A stretch of 51,278 bases of DNA from Pseudoneurospora amorphoporcata (taxonomy: Eukaryota > Ascomycota > Sordariomycetes > Sordariales > Sordariaceae): NCBI GenBank assembly GCA_033297205.1, contig MU859288.1, positions 1-51,278 of the forward strand, given 5' to 3'. Below, piece by piece: positions 1-10,895 of the stretch. The stretch's first letter is position 1, and each line of letters opens with the position of its first letter. The position numbers and the translations under genes were made by a program. The notes beneath the pieces were generated by a model. The model saw only the letters and a list, made by a program, of their open reading frames with translations, made no database searches and was not told the DNA's origin.

Positions 1-118
1 TATCCTCTTCCCCAACCACCCATCCTCCAATAACAATTGCCTCCCTAAAAAACACACAAACCCAAACCCCAACCCCTTCCACTAACACTTGTAAAAAAAA
101 AAAAAAAAAAAACAACAG

Positions 119-1347
119 GAATCCCGCCCCCTCCCCACCCTCTCCCCAACTGACGTTCTAATCTCCATCAAATCCACCGGCCTCTGCGGTTCCGACCTGC
201 ACTACTACACCCACTTCCGCAACGGGGACATCCAAGTCCACGAGCCTCTAACCCTCGGCCACGAATCCTCGGGAATCATCACCGCCATCGGCTCCTCCGT
301 GACCAATCTCAAACCAGGCGACCGCGTGGCCCTGGAGGTGGGACAGCCGTGCGAGGCTTGTGAGCTATGTGCTCCCGGTTCCGAGGAGGAAGAAAGCAGA
401 TACAACATCTGCCGCGCCATGCGCTTCCGCTCTTCGGCCAAGGGCTGGCCGCAATTCTCCCACGCCCAAGGAACCCTGCAGGAGGTGGTTGCCCACCCGG
501 CGAAGTGGTGCCACAAGCTGCCTGACGCTGTGGACTACACCATGGGAGCGCTGGCGGAGCCGTTAAGCGTGGGGATGCACGCTGCGGGGAGGGCGCAGAT
601 TGCTTCTCTTGTACAAGCTGAGACGAAGAGGGCCAAGATTCTGGTGTTTGGCGCCGGCGCAGTCGGGCTGCTCTGCGCGGCTGTGTGCAAGTCCATCACC
701 AAGGGTCGGGCGACAGTGGTGATTGCGGATATCCAGGCTGATAGGGTCAAGTTTGCGGTAGAGAATGGGTTTGCTGATGCGGCGGTTGTGGTGCCCATTC
801 CGGAGAAGAGGCCGGAGACGACAGAGGAGAAGCTGGAGTATGCGAAGGGGGTGGCGGAGAGGGTTAAGGGGGCTGAACTGGTGAACGCCGAAAATGTAGG
901 AGAGGTGAATGTTACTTTTGAGTGTACGGGGGTGGAGAGTTGTCTGCAGACTTCGATTTATGTGAGTACCCGTTTTGTTTTCATTTTGCGGTTTACTACT
1001 AGGCCCCTTTACACTATTGGGGATGGATAGCTAACACGGTGGGATGGCAGGCAACGGCACCGGGCGGCAAGATCATGATCATTGGTATGGGTAATCCCAT
1101 TCAGACGCTACCCATCTCGGCCGCTTCGCTCAAGGAGGTTGATCTTCTCGGCGTGTTTCGGTATGCGAATGCCTATCCCAAGGTAATTGAGTTGTTGGCT
1201 AGCGGAGATCAGCATCTGCCTGACTTGTCTAAGCTGGTGACGCAGCGGTATAGTGGTTTGGAAAGTATCCCCAAGGCGTTTGACATGGCGGCTAGAGTGA
1301 AGGATGATGAGGGAAACCTGGTGTTGAAGGTTATGGTTGACATGTAG
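119..1347 (+). CDS. Zinc-type polyol/sugar dehydrogenase (sorbitol/xylitol dehydrogenase-like MDR family), 5' partial
   Basis: Medium-chain Zn alcohol dehydrogenase that should oxidise a polyol (sorbitol, xylitol or arabinitol type) with NAD(P). Exons read 119..961 and 1051..1347. The intron between them has donor GTGAGT and acceptor GCAG. Bases 1-118 are the end of an upstream intron (CTAAC at 82-86, poly-A, CAG), so the first exon(s) lie outside the window. The 379 visible residues show the catalytic-zinc motif GLCGSDLHYY and LGHES, a structural-zinc-like Cys cluster CEACELC followed 12 residues later by another Cys, and the Rossmann glycine motif FGAGAVG near 650. The conserved end of the NAD domain is followed by a normal C-terminus (VLKVMVDM, stop). 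The spacing inside the structural zinc loop is longer than the usual C-x7-C. Family assignment is firm; the exact substrate cannot be read from sequence. It is convergent with the aldo/keto reductase next door. Confidence 0.9.
962..1050 (+). other. Intron of the polyol dehydrogenase gene
   Basis: Donor GTGAGT at 962, branch-like CTAAC at about 1031, acceptor GGCAG ending at 1050. Removing it joins the QTSIY and ATAPGGK codons in frame, which restores the family's conserved G-G-x-(I/V)-x-x-(I/V)-G segment. Confidence 0.85.
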
Positions 1348-1606
1348 AAGACAATGGAGGGAAAATGCTCTCTGTAGAGCAAAAGGAAATAGATGACTTG
1401 GACAAAACAGGATTAAGACATGAGACATGATCGAAGAAATGGGCTTGAGTTATGGTTCGTACCAAAGGCATAGTAAACACTGTAATAGACATAGTCACTA
1501 TCACGAGAGATTGCTTCGTCAAGTCCATTCATCACATGTTATTCGTAGTCCTTTTTTTGTCCTTTATCAAGAATTCACCTTTTGACCAACCCGGCCGTGG
1601 GACAAT

Positions 1607-3122
1607 CTACGACTTATCCGGGAATCCGAAATCAACCCCGAACGGCGGATACACATAACGCTGCACCTTGCCCTCCTTAACCAACCCCTCCGAATAATCA
1701 TTCAGAAGCTTCTGATCCTCGGCATCCAGCTCGATCAACTTGGCGTTAGCCTCGATGCGGTCCGGGTTCGTCGACTTGGGCAAGACGGTGCTTCCACGGT
1801 AAACTGTAAATATTCCGAAACATGTCAGCGCTCTTATCTCCTGTACATACCTATCCAAACACGCCACGCTTTTCCGACTGTAACCCAAGGTAAGAACACA
1901 GAGAGACGGGATCACGTACGGTGATAACTCAGCAAAACAGTAGTTGGCTTAATGCCATGCTTCTCAGCAATCTTGACCACCGGCTCGGCGCTCGTCACGG
2001 GGCTGCCGGTGCTGCCGAAGGGCGAGTAGGCCATGATGTGGATGCCCTTCTCCTTGCAAAAGTCGACAATCTCCTGCTGGGGCAGCTGCGGGTGGTTCTC
2101 GATCTGGTTGACGGCGGGGACGATGGTGGCATGGGGGAGGAGTTCTTCGAGGTAGCGCTTGCTGTACTGTTTTGCCGCTTTAAGTTAATGGCCGCCGGGA
2201 TAAGGGGGGGTTATGTAGGCATTGGACGTGACATACGTTGGAAACACCAATAGCCTTGGTCTTGCCAGTCTCGACCAGCTTCTCCATGTTCTTCCAGATC
2301 TGGATGTGGCTGTAGTCGCGGATGAGGTCGCGCTCGCCGTTGGGAAGCTTGGGGAATCTGTCATCGTTGCCTGTTTTTGGTACCTTGTGTGTCAGCCATC
2401 CATCGAAGTAATGATTCGTTCCTTTCCAATAACAACTTCTGAGTTTACTCACCTTCAGGGTTCATCAAAAGCGGCCAATGCTGTTACCACCAAAAAAAAA
2501 CAAAAAAAAAAAACACCACTCGTTAGTACCTTCCTCAACACAATTCCCTTCCTTTCCTTCCTCGCTCCTTTCAAACCCCCTTATTTCACCACCGCCAAAC
2601 CCACTCCTGTCCCCTCCCACGGACTGGAACCCACCACAATCCTGAGGAAAAAGGAAAAGGACACATACCACCAAAAACAAATCAACATAGTCCAACCCCA
2701 GATTCTTCAAACTCTTCTCCAGCCCCACTTCGGCTCTACTCGTGTACGTCGCCCACAGCTTCGTGACAACAAACACGTCCTCGCGCTTGACGATGCCCTG
2801 GTCAAACGCCTCCTTGAGTCCGGCGCCGACGTACTCCTCGTTGCCGTAGCAGTAGGCCGTGTCGATGAGGCGATAGCCTGCTTTGAGGGCGGCGACGACG
2901 GCGTCTTTTACAAGGGTGGGTTCGCCTTGCCAGGTGCCTGTTTTTGGGGGGAGGTTAGTTGCATAGTGGTTGCGGGAAAGAGAGAGGGGAAGTGGCTCGG
3001 TGAAATGGGAGGGAGAGGGGGCATGAACCGGTGTTTCTGAGGTCGAAAGAGAGTAGAAACTTACCAAGTCCCAGGGCGGGAATGTCAGCTCCGGTGTTGA
3101 GCTTGAAGGTTTTGGTGGCCAT
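1607..3122 (-). CDS. Aldo/keto reductase (xylose reductase / glycerol dehydrogenase type), six coding exons
   Basis: NADPH-type aldo/keto reductase that reduces sugar aldehydes or ketones to alcohols. On the minus strand the exons are 3122..3065, 2937..2669, 2480..2453, about 2370..2237, 2166..1920 and 1803..1607, giving 310 aa, the usual family length. All junctions are GT-AG and in frame. The AKR tetrad is visible: D45, Y50 (DTAYCYGNE), K79 (VVTKLW) and H110 (LVHWP). AIGVSN lies at the end of exon 4 and the cofactor motif LPKS is in the last exon. The third exon is only 28 nt. The start MATKTFKLN matches typical AKR N-termini, but the frame stays open 61 codons upstream to an ATG at 3305 and that stretch looks like a mitochondrial presequence. 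A physiological substrate cannot be assigned. The gene converges on a polyol dehydrogenase, with 259 bp between the stops. Confidence 0.93.
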
Positions 3123-4407
3123 TTTGGTAATGGTGCTGGTGGTGAGTTGTCTTATGCTGCTTCTAACCGCGAGAGAGCTTGGTGGTGCTGTTGTTGCTGC
3201 TGTCAAGCTTTGACGAAGGAGTACGGGGAGTGAAGAAGACAAGAAACGGCTACTTTTACACAGAGTAGACAGATTTTGGGACTTTACTAGATATGATGAT
3301 ACCAAAAATGGGAGCAGAAAGAGGAAGTTTAGTTACGAGAGAAAGGGCTGATTTTATGAAGTCAAGCTTGGGGAAGAAAGATGTCCAGGATTTTTGAAAA
3401 TCGCATTGGACATTCGGCTAAATGGTAATCGGCGTTAGAGAGTGATGGGGGTTACCTACCTTAAGTATGGTATCATCCGTTTCGGGGTAATCGTCTTCGA
3501 GAAAGCTGCCCTGTCCAAAATTGCTCTTTTCCTTCGCCTTGACCTGTGATTGCCTGCTGGATAGAGTCGGTGGGGGTAATGACATTGACACGCCATTGTG
3601 TGACTTGAACATCGTCAACTTAGGTTGAGATGAAGAATTCGTGAAACCCGGCACTCGGAACCTCTACCTCTCCATGTTTAGTCAGGGCACAATGGAGTTT
3701 GGCGTTATATTCCAGATATCGGACAGCGTCATGGACGAAGAATATCCATCACCTCGCTGGTGAAGACAAACATGGTCAACATCGATGGAACAGAAAACAG
3801 TCTCGCACCTTACCCCGCTAAACTTGGCCTCGGAGGAACGAACTGCCCCTCCCGTCTGTCGTAATGAGACCTTGCTTGGTGTTTTTGGCATCCCCACCCC
3901 CACAGTTTAGTGGTAACAGGGAGTGGATCATGTCCCCTAGCCTTTTCCAGGGCTCAAGGGGACAGCTTTCGAAGTGATTGCAGTTCCAGAAACCGGAGAA
4001 GTGGAATGCCTGGTTTGACTTGGTCGTCTTATTGGTGGCATTTAACATGGCCGATTTCCGTCGGTTAAGCTCCGTTGACCAGAGAGAAGTCTGCCAATGT
4101 TCCGAGAGTAAACTTCGAATCTTGGGCCCCTACGCTGAAGACTACCTCAGCATAGGTATGTACCCCCACCCACGTCTCATCGACTCAACCCAGTGTGAGA
4201 GATAATATGATTCAACCCTCCTGCCCTCAGGAGTTCGAGTTGTAAGAACAATGAACGGAAACGGCAAAGTGCATGCAAAAGAGACCCGCGACTTAGTGAG
4301 GAAGAGAAATAGGATAATTAAAGCATAAAGTCTACAAAGAGACGCCTCTGCATGCATTATAAAGAAGAAGTATAGTAGTAGTACAGAAACGACGCCGGAA
4401 CTGCCGT
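3123..4407. other. Intergenic region upstream of the aldo/keto reductase and downstream of sed5
   Basis: Bases 3123-3305 are an open in-frame N-terminal extension of the aldo/keto reductase or its 5' leader. From 3306 to 4407 no convincing gene is seen: short open frames on both strands have no recognisable protein character. The region must hold the reductase promoter and the sed5 3' UTR. Confidence 0.6.
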
Positions 4408-5570
4408 CTATCCGGCAATTAGCACCCAGAGAAGGAAGAAAATCATCTACAGAGTCGCACAGCGTTAGAAGATCATGCAAGGCATGCGTAACAGAGCAGG
4501 AGATTTCGGTAACTTACCAGAACACCAAACATCTTGGCTAATAGCCATCTATTACTCGAAACACGGCTCCAATATTTGAGCAGTTCTTTTTGCGCGCCTT
4601 CGACGTTTTCTACCACGTCCTCTCTGCATCGCGGGTTAGCACTGTCCTGGCGTGTCGAGCGTCCTTGAGACAAAGAATGAGTAACTTACGTGTTGGCATC
4701 GATCCTTTGAATCATCTCAGACTGTTCGCTGACCATGGCTGCGAGCTGTCCGAAAATGGAACCCAACTCGTTGATGGTCGACTCGATGGCCTCGATCGCT
4801 TGCCCTCGTTGTTGGACGTATGTATTTTGACCCTCCTCCAACATCTGGAGCTGCATCTGCTGGTCGCCCATCGGGTTCAGCGAGATCAAATCTTGCTGTC
4901 CTGGCGCCGGCGTTCCCCTGCTAGGTGTACCGTATAGCGGTGACGCAGACTGTTGTAGGGAGGCATGCGCGTGCTGGCCTACTGACGAAACGAAGTTCTC
5001 GGTCCTCGACCTCGACGCCTGGATGTTCTTGGTTCTGATCTCAAGCACGTCCTTGAAATTGGCACCAACATCTCCCAGCTTGCCCTGCAGGAGCAGAAGA
5101 ATGTTCTTGTTGTTCTCCCCTTCTTGGTCGAGCTTCGGGTGGAGACGTCTGGAAAGATCTTGCAGATTCCTGATCTTCTCGTTCAATGAAGACAGGTCTT
5201 GTTTGATGACAAAGGTCAACTAAGCGTGACGAGTTAGCCAACCGGACATGGCGTCGAAGCACACAAAGAGCAAGCGTAGAACTGAGCTTACCTCGTTAAT
5301 CTCAACGGGCCTGTCATCGAAAAGAGTCTTCTTCTTGGCCAGCTGTGCTAGCTTTTCCAGCTTGGCCATTGTCGCAGAGATGCCCCTTCCAATCTCTGCA
5401 GCTCCCCTCGCAAACTCGGACCTTCTTGGCTGGGCATCACTGTTCGCAGCATGTTGTTGAGCAGTGTCGAGAAGTCGCTGCTTTCCTGGCTTTGCGGCCT
5501 GCCGACGCTGGGCAGCCGCAACAATCTGTCGGAACTCTTCCGTACGGTCGTTGATGGCGAAGGTACCCAT
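4408..5570 (-). CDS. sed5: Syntaxin-5 family Golgi t-SNARE (Qa-SNARE) Sed5
   Basis: Qa-SNARE for ER-to-Golgi and intra-Golgi membrane fusion. Minus-strand exons 5570..5292, 5219..4690, 4623..4518 and 4446..4408 encode 317 aa. The N-terminus carries NDRTEEF, the D-R-T-x-x-F peptide that binds the SM protein Sly1 in this family. A helical Habc-like region follows, then a Ser/Pro/Gln linker around 165-210. The SNARE motif covers about 215-285 with the zero-layer glutamine at about Q251 (IFGQLA), followed by MVSEQ and IQRIDANT. The tail anchor (MFGVLMIFFLLWVLIAG) is split: its last 12 residues come from a 39-nt terminal exon reached by a 71-nt intron with donor GTAAGT and acceptor TGTAG. Length, motif order and tail all fit Sed5, and identification is confident. 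Confidence 0.95.
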
Positions 5571-7637
5571 GATTTGGAGGTGTGCTGGTATATACCTAGT
5601 GATGCGGCGGGCCGTTCGTTTCCAAAAAGCAAATCGCAGTGAATGAATGGGTCGTAGAGGGGCGCGTGTACCCCTAAGCGACCGGCACGCGGTTAGGTCG
5701 TTATCGATAAAGCGTCGGTGTTCGTAAAGAAGTCGGGGAATTGAGACGTCGTCAACTTGGTCAATCGCGACCGGGGGCGGATGCGACTCGTAGGCTGGAA
5801 GTATGCGGAGGAGATTATGGGTTGGCGAAGTGGAAATGGGCGGATACGGGGGATGCGAGCGAGACTAATTCGCGGCTGGGGAGGAGGTCGGCGGCTCGTT
5901 CGGGTGTGTTAATTAAAGGTCGTGTCTATCAAAGGCGCTGAGAAAAGGACTCGGAATGGCGTATGAAGGAATGGCGTCGCTTTCTTGGTCGTCGTCGTCG
6001 ATGTCGTCGAGTCAAATGACTGCAGTGGTGTTGTGGTCATTGAGGTTGAACAATTTCCTCAGATGTTGTCATCAGGAACGGGGAGTTCGATCAAGGGAAA
6101 ACGTGGTTACTTGGTTTCAGGAGTGCCCGTGACGCTGTGTGGCTCGGCCCCTGCAGCGAGTTCAACAGGAAACGCTCACCGTGCAGAAACTCGAAGCTGA
6201 TTGTCAAACACACTGTGTTTTTGCTTCACAGTAACTTCAGTTGTTATGCATGGACTAAGCTGATTGGTCAGACCATCCAGTCTTTTTAAAAGAAACAACA
6301 TCCGTCCCGTTCAACCATTAAGTCAACGCCTCGGCATTGCAACTCTTCCCTATCTTCTTGATCAACCGTCTTCTTCGCCACTCCTTGGGAGTGTTATTCG
6401 TGCCCCAGAGTCAAGCATGTCAACATGTTTACGATGATGTGGTTTCCCGGAATGGGCCAGGACGCTTGAATGGCCTCTGTTCCTGGGCTGCTGCATTCTT
6501 GATCCAGTAAACCCATGGACCAGGGGGAACGACAGGCGCTTGGAGCGGTACCGGGTTCAAGAGGAATCCATGTGAAAGGTCTGAAAGCAAATACACCCCA
6601 AGATGGAATGTAGGTATTCAGGATCAGACTTGCTCAGGATTCAAGCAGATACACCAAGATGCAACCTTTGTTATTGTTTTGGAAACGGGGGCTTCACCAC
6701 CTCAAAGATTGACCTTGTGCGGTTAGGTTTCTGGGGAGAGAAAGGTAGCTCTATTCCATGTCTCAGGAAAAGATGGCATCTCTTAACTGCATCCGCGGGT
6801 CAATCCGGTGGTATCTTGTTAGTGGAGACACTAACAGCCCGGCTTATTAAAGCTCGCCCCACGTCCGCCTGACGTGCCAACGCTGCCGGGCTGCTGATCC
6901 CTGCCGCGGTCGCGGACCATAATCTTCAACAACTAACGGGAAAGAGCAGGGGAATGAGAATGGATGACATCTGGTCCCTCAACTAGGTACCAGCGCAAGT
7001 GGAAAGTCGAAAACATTTTCATGGCGTAGTTTTTACATTTCCATCTGTTCTCCTACTTTAACACAAAATCGCGGTTCTAATCTCCCTTTTTCCGGCTTTT
7101 CCTACCCTCAAGCCTTCTTTTGTAACAATTCCGTCAAGCGTTGCGCATCCATCCCCCCCTCTGGTCTTAATCTATTGCGCTACTTTTAACTACCTAATTA
7201 ATCGGCCGGTCAACCGACCAACCATCTAACCACTATCCACCAAACATCCGTCTTGCCTCTCCCTCTCTCCCTTCCTCGCCCTTTCCACCCCAAACAAAAA
7301 CAGGCCCGCAGACATCTTCGGCGCCACGGATACACACCTTTGAATTCTTCGGGTTCTCGAGTAGCCCACCGACAAGAAACTACGGGATACGCCAGGCTGC
7401 AGGAGGCTATTTTTACCTTGAGAATCGTCTGACACTCGGTCTTCATCCTGCACCATCTTCCATCCGACTCGATAGCCCCACCCCGACACCTGCTTGTACA
7501 TATCGGCGCATGCCACAGCGACGTTCATCGCCATAAAGAGCAACGACCAATGCCATGGACGGGACATACGGGAACATTTTCCCGACAAACAACACCAACC
7601 CACTGTTAGTTGCCCTGCGCCTAGCCTCCCCTTTTCC
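5571..7637. other. Intergenic region, divergent promoter of sed5 and the 1085-aa protein gene
   Basis: About 2 kb between divergent start codons. I see no open frame with protein character and no RNA gene. Pyrimidine-rich stretches at about 7080-7330 are typical of fungal promoters and leaders upstream of the plus-strand gene. An inverted CCAAT box (ATTGG) is present near 6263. Confidence 0.5.
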
Positions 7638-10600
7638 ATGATGCCCGAGCAGGTCGCTTCTCAGCCCGCAGTTGCTAAAGACCCGTCCGACACCACACAC
7701 AGAAGCCCTGGCGCTCCGAGTCCGAACAACAAATATCAAATCAACGTCAACCGCTCCAAGACGAGAAAATGGGCCAATTTCAAGCCACAGAACTACGACG
7801 GCGACGATTGGGGGAGCGAGGAGTATGACGATGTGGACGAGGAACCTCCATCAGCCTCTCGACAGCCCGCTAAGCAGTACAAGCCATATACGCCAGCATT
7901 GCATCTACAAACTCAGCAACCACCAGCTGCTCCCTCGGGCCGTATCGCTCAAATGGTAGCAGCCTCATCGACGCCAGCGACACCGACTGCCCTGGAAAGA
8001 ACAGGCACTTTTGGACAGCCTCAATACGATGCGCCTCGGGCCACTTCACCCGTGGTTGGAGGTAAACAGGTGCTTCCGTCCATGATGCGCGTGGCTACAA
8101 TGCCCCAGAATGTCGGCCCGGGCGCGGCCCCTACACAGTTTCCTCCGCGCAAGAGCAGTATGGGTGCTCGCGAGATCCCGGACATGACCGACCCGACCCG
8201 CCAACCCAGGTCTACCACTTGGGCCGTCCCAACGCAAAGACCGTGGTCAGACGCTCGATCGGCCTCCCCCAACGCCAGGTCCCCGGTATCGCCTAACAAG
8301 CCGCTGCCCGTTCCACAATCTACTGATATATATCGACGATTAGCCGCGGACAACAATGCGGGGCCACAGCCTTCGGGATTCGTCAACCAGGGACAGCTGG
8401 CCAACGGGACTCAAACTGCGGGCCTGAACTCGGGACTAGGTCACCAGGAACGTCGAGGTAGTGCAACAGGCAATGAAGGTGGTGAGAATACGTGGGGTGG
8501 GAGGCCGAGTCTAGCTCCAGTGATGGAGCGAAACAGCGAATATGGGGTCGAAGGATTGCTCGCCGGGACTGCGTCAAAGGAGTCTGGGGCCGAACCTGTC
8601 ACTTTTGAAGAAGAAGAGGACAAGGTCCGGCGTTTCTCGACAAGTCCCAAACTGCCGGATCTCACACGCTTGTCAGGGTTCGGAGAAGATCTGTTTTCTA
8701 CTCGGTTTTCGGTTCTAGCGCCTCAACTGGCTTCCATTCCAGACATCTCAACCCCTTCTAGCCCAGCAAAGGCTCCTGAACCAGAAGGGATCTCTACAGA
8801 CGAACGTGCCGAAAAGGGTGGCAACTCAGAACACGGTATCGTTACACCGGCAAACCCCAGTGTGGCGCCTACCTCACTGCCAGTCGCCGAACCTGTGTCT
8901 ACCGCACAAGCGCCGCCACCTTCTATCGGAGGTGCGGCGGTGTCTGATGCAACACCGCAGTTCGCACAGGAACCCATTCGCTCTGAATCACCGCCTAACC
9001 AGTCTGTTGGGCTGCTGTACACCCAAGACGATGCTAATGAATCCCATGCAGTTGCTAACGCTCCTCAACAACTGCCATATACAATGGAAACGCCACCGGA
9101 AACTATCTCATCTGATATGGACAAACAGGCTGTCCGCCCTCGCCTTCCAGGTGGTTGGGTAACCGAAACATTGTCCACACCAGGAGAAACTCCCCCGCCG
9201 GCTCGTAACGATACTTTTTCGAATATGACGAGCAACTTTCCCCAGCCTCCAAGTGCGTCACTCGTCGCCAAATCCCATGCTGATGCTGAACGTTCGTCAA
9301 GCTTTGATCAATCTCAACAGCACGACCTGTACGGCACCAGCGAAACGAACGAAGCAGCTATCGAATCCTCCCATTCGACATCTGATGGGGAAGCTGCTCA
9401 GGCAACACCCACCTCAGATAAAGACACGCACGCAAGTCTTGCGCCGATAATGGAACCTTCAGAACGCCGGGACATCACTCCGACTGCACCGCTAAACTTT
9501 AACCGTGGTTTGCTAGGGAGCAAGTCTGCTGAGCCACTGCACGTGCTACCTTCCCCGAACATAGGTGGTAGCTCGAACTTGAATACGCCCGGCGATTCTC
9601 CGCTTAAAGAAAGTGACCTGCTCAGGGATGAGATAACCAAATTTTTGGGTGGCCCTGAGATATCTGGCAGCTTTCTGGATATTGCCCGGTCATCGTCAAC
9701 ACCAAATCACCCTGTTGCAGATGCTACCCGAGAGAGCAGCTATTTTGGAGATGTATACGGTGACTATTTTGCTGCGAGCGAGGACAACCAAAGTCAAACG
9801 AAACCGGGTGTTACCACGCAACCGGCTGCAACAGATACACCTACACCCGTGGCGGCTGGCACGTCAAAGGGTGTTGTTGTAGCGCCTCTCTCTGTTGCTA
9901 CCTCTACAAGTTCTGGATCTGGTGCCGCTACTTCGATGTCCAAGCAAGATTCGACAGGGGAAACGTCTGGGGCCTTCGAGTTAAGGCGTCGCTTCTCCTG
10001 GGAAGGACCCTCCGAGCAAGACGCCTCAGACGCTCCTGAAGTGGATACTGCATACCATGCCGAGCACAAGTCCCGGAGATCTGGCCCTGATGGTGTTTCC
10101 TTTGCTTCTTCGACACCAGCTGCAGAAAAGAATGGAGAAACAATGGCACTCACGCTGTCGAATGCCGACGAGCCCAGTTCTACTTCGACAGAAACTGCGA
10201 ACAAGCCGGTTCAGGCAGCATCGGGTGGGATATCTCATGACGTATCGGAAGTCAGCACGCTTCCATCGCGGTCTATGTTAGAGCCGGCTTCTCCCGTCTC
10301 TGCTAGCTCAGATGAGGATGCTGAATCCCGCCGCCGGGCTCTGTCCGCGGGTCACGATAAGATTCTTGTTCAACCTTCGGAGCAGCATCCCGCCTTCGGG
10401 GAGAAGCCTTCCAGTCGCTCCGCCTCAGCGGGACCAAAGGACCCGGTCAATATCATATCATTTCGGCAAATCATGGAAATGCCTTCATCGGCTGATCGAC
10501 TTGGGCACTACAACGAAATCCGATTGCAGTTCGCCGCTATTGACACGGGATTGGAGGAGTGGCTCCTGGCTATGAGATCCAAGCATCCCGAACACTCGAA

Positions 10601-10895
10601 CGCTATGTCGTCCTTCAAGGACTCCCTGACGATGCCTGTTACGCCATTGGATGCGCAGCAAAGCGGAGAGGCTATGGCACCCAGCCCGGGTTACTTCCAG
10701 CAAGGTGGACGGCCAGGAACCAACATGCCAATGCCGCCATCGTTGCCCCATGGGCACTCGGGCTTTGCGCATTCGAGCCAGCAGGTTGGAACCAAGGGCA
10801 AAGAACTCCTTTTTGCAGCTGGCAAGGCCGGGAAGGGTCTGCTCAGCAAGGGAAAGAACAAGTTGAAGGGAACTGGCGACAAGGTATTCTTCTAG
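7638..10895 (+). CDS. Large disordered protein of unknown function with conserved N- and C-terminal modules
   Basis: Single-exon frame of 1085 aa from the ATG pair at 7638 (MMPEQV). An upstream in-frame ATG at 7494 would add 48 residues of unconvincing sequence. Most of the chain is Ser/Thr/Pro/Glu-rich and probably disordered. Two patches look constrained. The first is an N-terminal block around residues 30-60, with NKYQINVNRSKTRKWANF followed by an acidic DGDDWGSEEYDD stretch. The second is a C-terminal block (about 935-975) with FRQIMEMPSSADRLGHYNEI followed by a predicted helix ending EEWLLAM. The protein ends in a Gly/Lys/Leu basic tail with GKELLFAAGKAGKGLL and terminal DKVFF. I recall similar ends in other Pezizomycotina proteins, but none with a function I can name. 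A role as a regulatory or scaffold protein is only a guess. Confidence 0.85.
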   Translation: MMPEQVASQPAVAKDPSDTTHRSPGAPSPNNKYQINVNRSKTRKWANFKPQNYDGDDWGSEEYDDVDEEPPSASRQPAKQYKPYTPALHLQTQQPPAAPSGRIAQMVAASSTPATPTALERTGTFGQPQYDAPRATSPVVGGKQVLPSMMRVATMPQNVGPGAAPTQFPPRKSSMGAREIPDMTDPTRQPRSTTWAVPTQRPWSDARSASPNARSPVSPNKPLPVPQSTDIYRRLAADNNAGPQPSGFVNQGQLANGTQTAGLNSGLGHQERRGSATGNEGGENTWGGRPSLAPVMERNSEYGVEGLLAGTASKESGAEPVTFEEEEDKVRRFSTSPKLPDLTRLSGFGEDLFSTRFSVLAPQLASIPDISTPSSPAKAPEPEGISTDERAEKGGNSEHGIVTPANPSVAPTSLPVAEPVSTAQAPPPSIGGAAVSDATPQFAQEPIRSESPPNQSVGLLYTQDDANESHAVANAPQQLPYTMETPPETISSDMDKQAVRPRLPGGWVTETLSTPGETPPPARNDTFSNMTSNFPQPPSASLVAKSHADAERSSSFDQSQQHDLYGTSETNEAAIESSHSTSDGEAAQATPTSDKDTHASLAPIMEPSERRDITPTAPLNFNRGLLGSKSAEPLHVLPSPNIGGSSNLNTPGDSPLKESDLLRDEITKFLGGPEISGSFLDIARSSSTPNHPVADATRESSYFGDVYGDYFAASEDNQSQTKPGVTTQPAATDTPTPVAAGTSKGVVVAPLSVATSTSSGSGAATSMSKQDSTGETSGAFELRRRFSWEGPSEQDASDAPEVDTAYHAEHKSRRSGPDGVSFASSTPAAEKNGETMALTLSNADEPSSTSTETANKPVQAASGGISHDVSEVSTLPSRSMLEPASPVSASSDEDAESRRRALSAGHDKILVQPSEQHPAFGEKPSSRSASAGPKDPVNIISFRQIMEMPSSADRLGHYNEIRLQFAAIDTGLEEWLLAMRSKHPEHSNAMSSFKDSLTMPVTPLDAQQSGEAMAPSPGYFQQGGRPGTNMPMPPSLPHGHSGFAHSSQQVGTKGKELLFAAGKAGKGLLSKGKNKLKGTGDKVFF

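Noticed and set aside
1..118. Poly-A stretch at 94-112 as an element insertion tail
   Set aside because: It sits between a CTAAC branch site and a CAG acceptor and is simply the end of an intron of the dehydrogenase gene.
2222..3040. 272-codon plus-strand open frame
   Set aside because: It lies antisense across exons and introns of the well-supported aldo/keto reductase and has no protein features.
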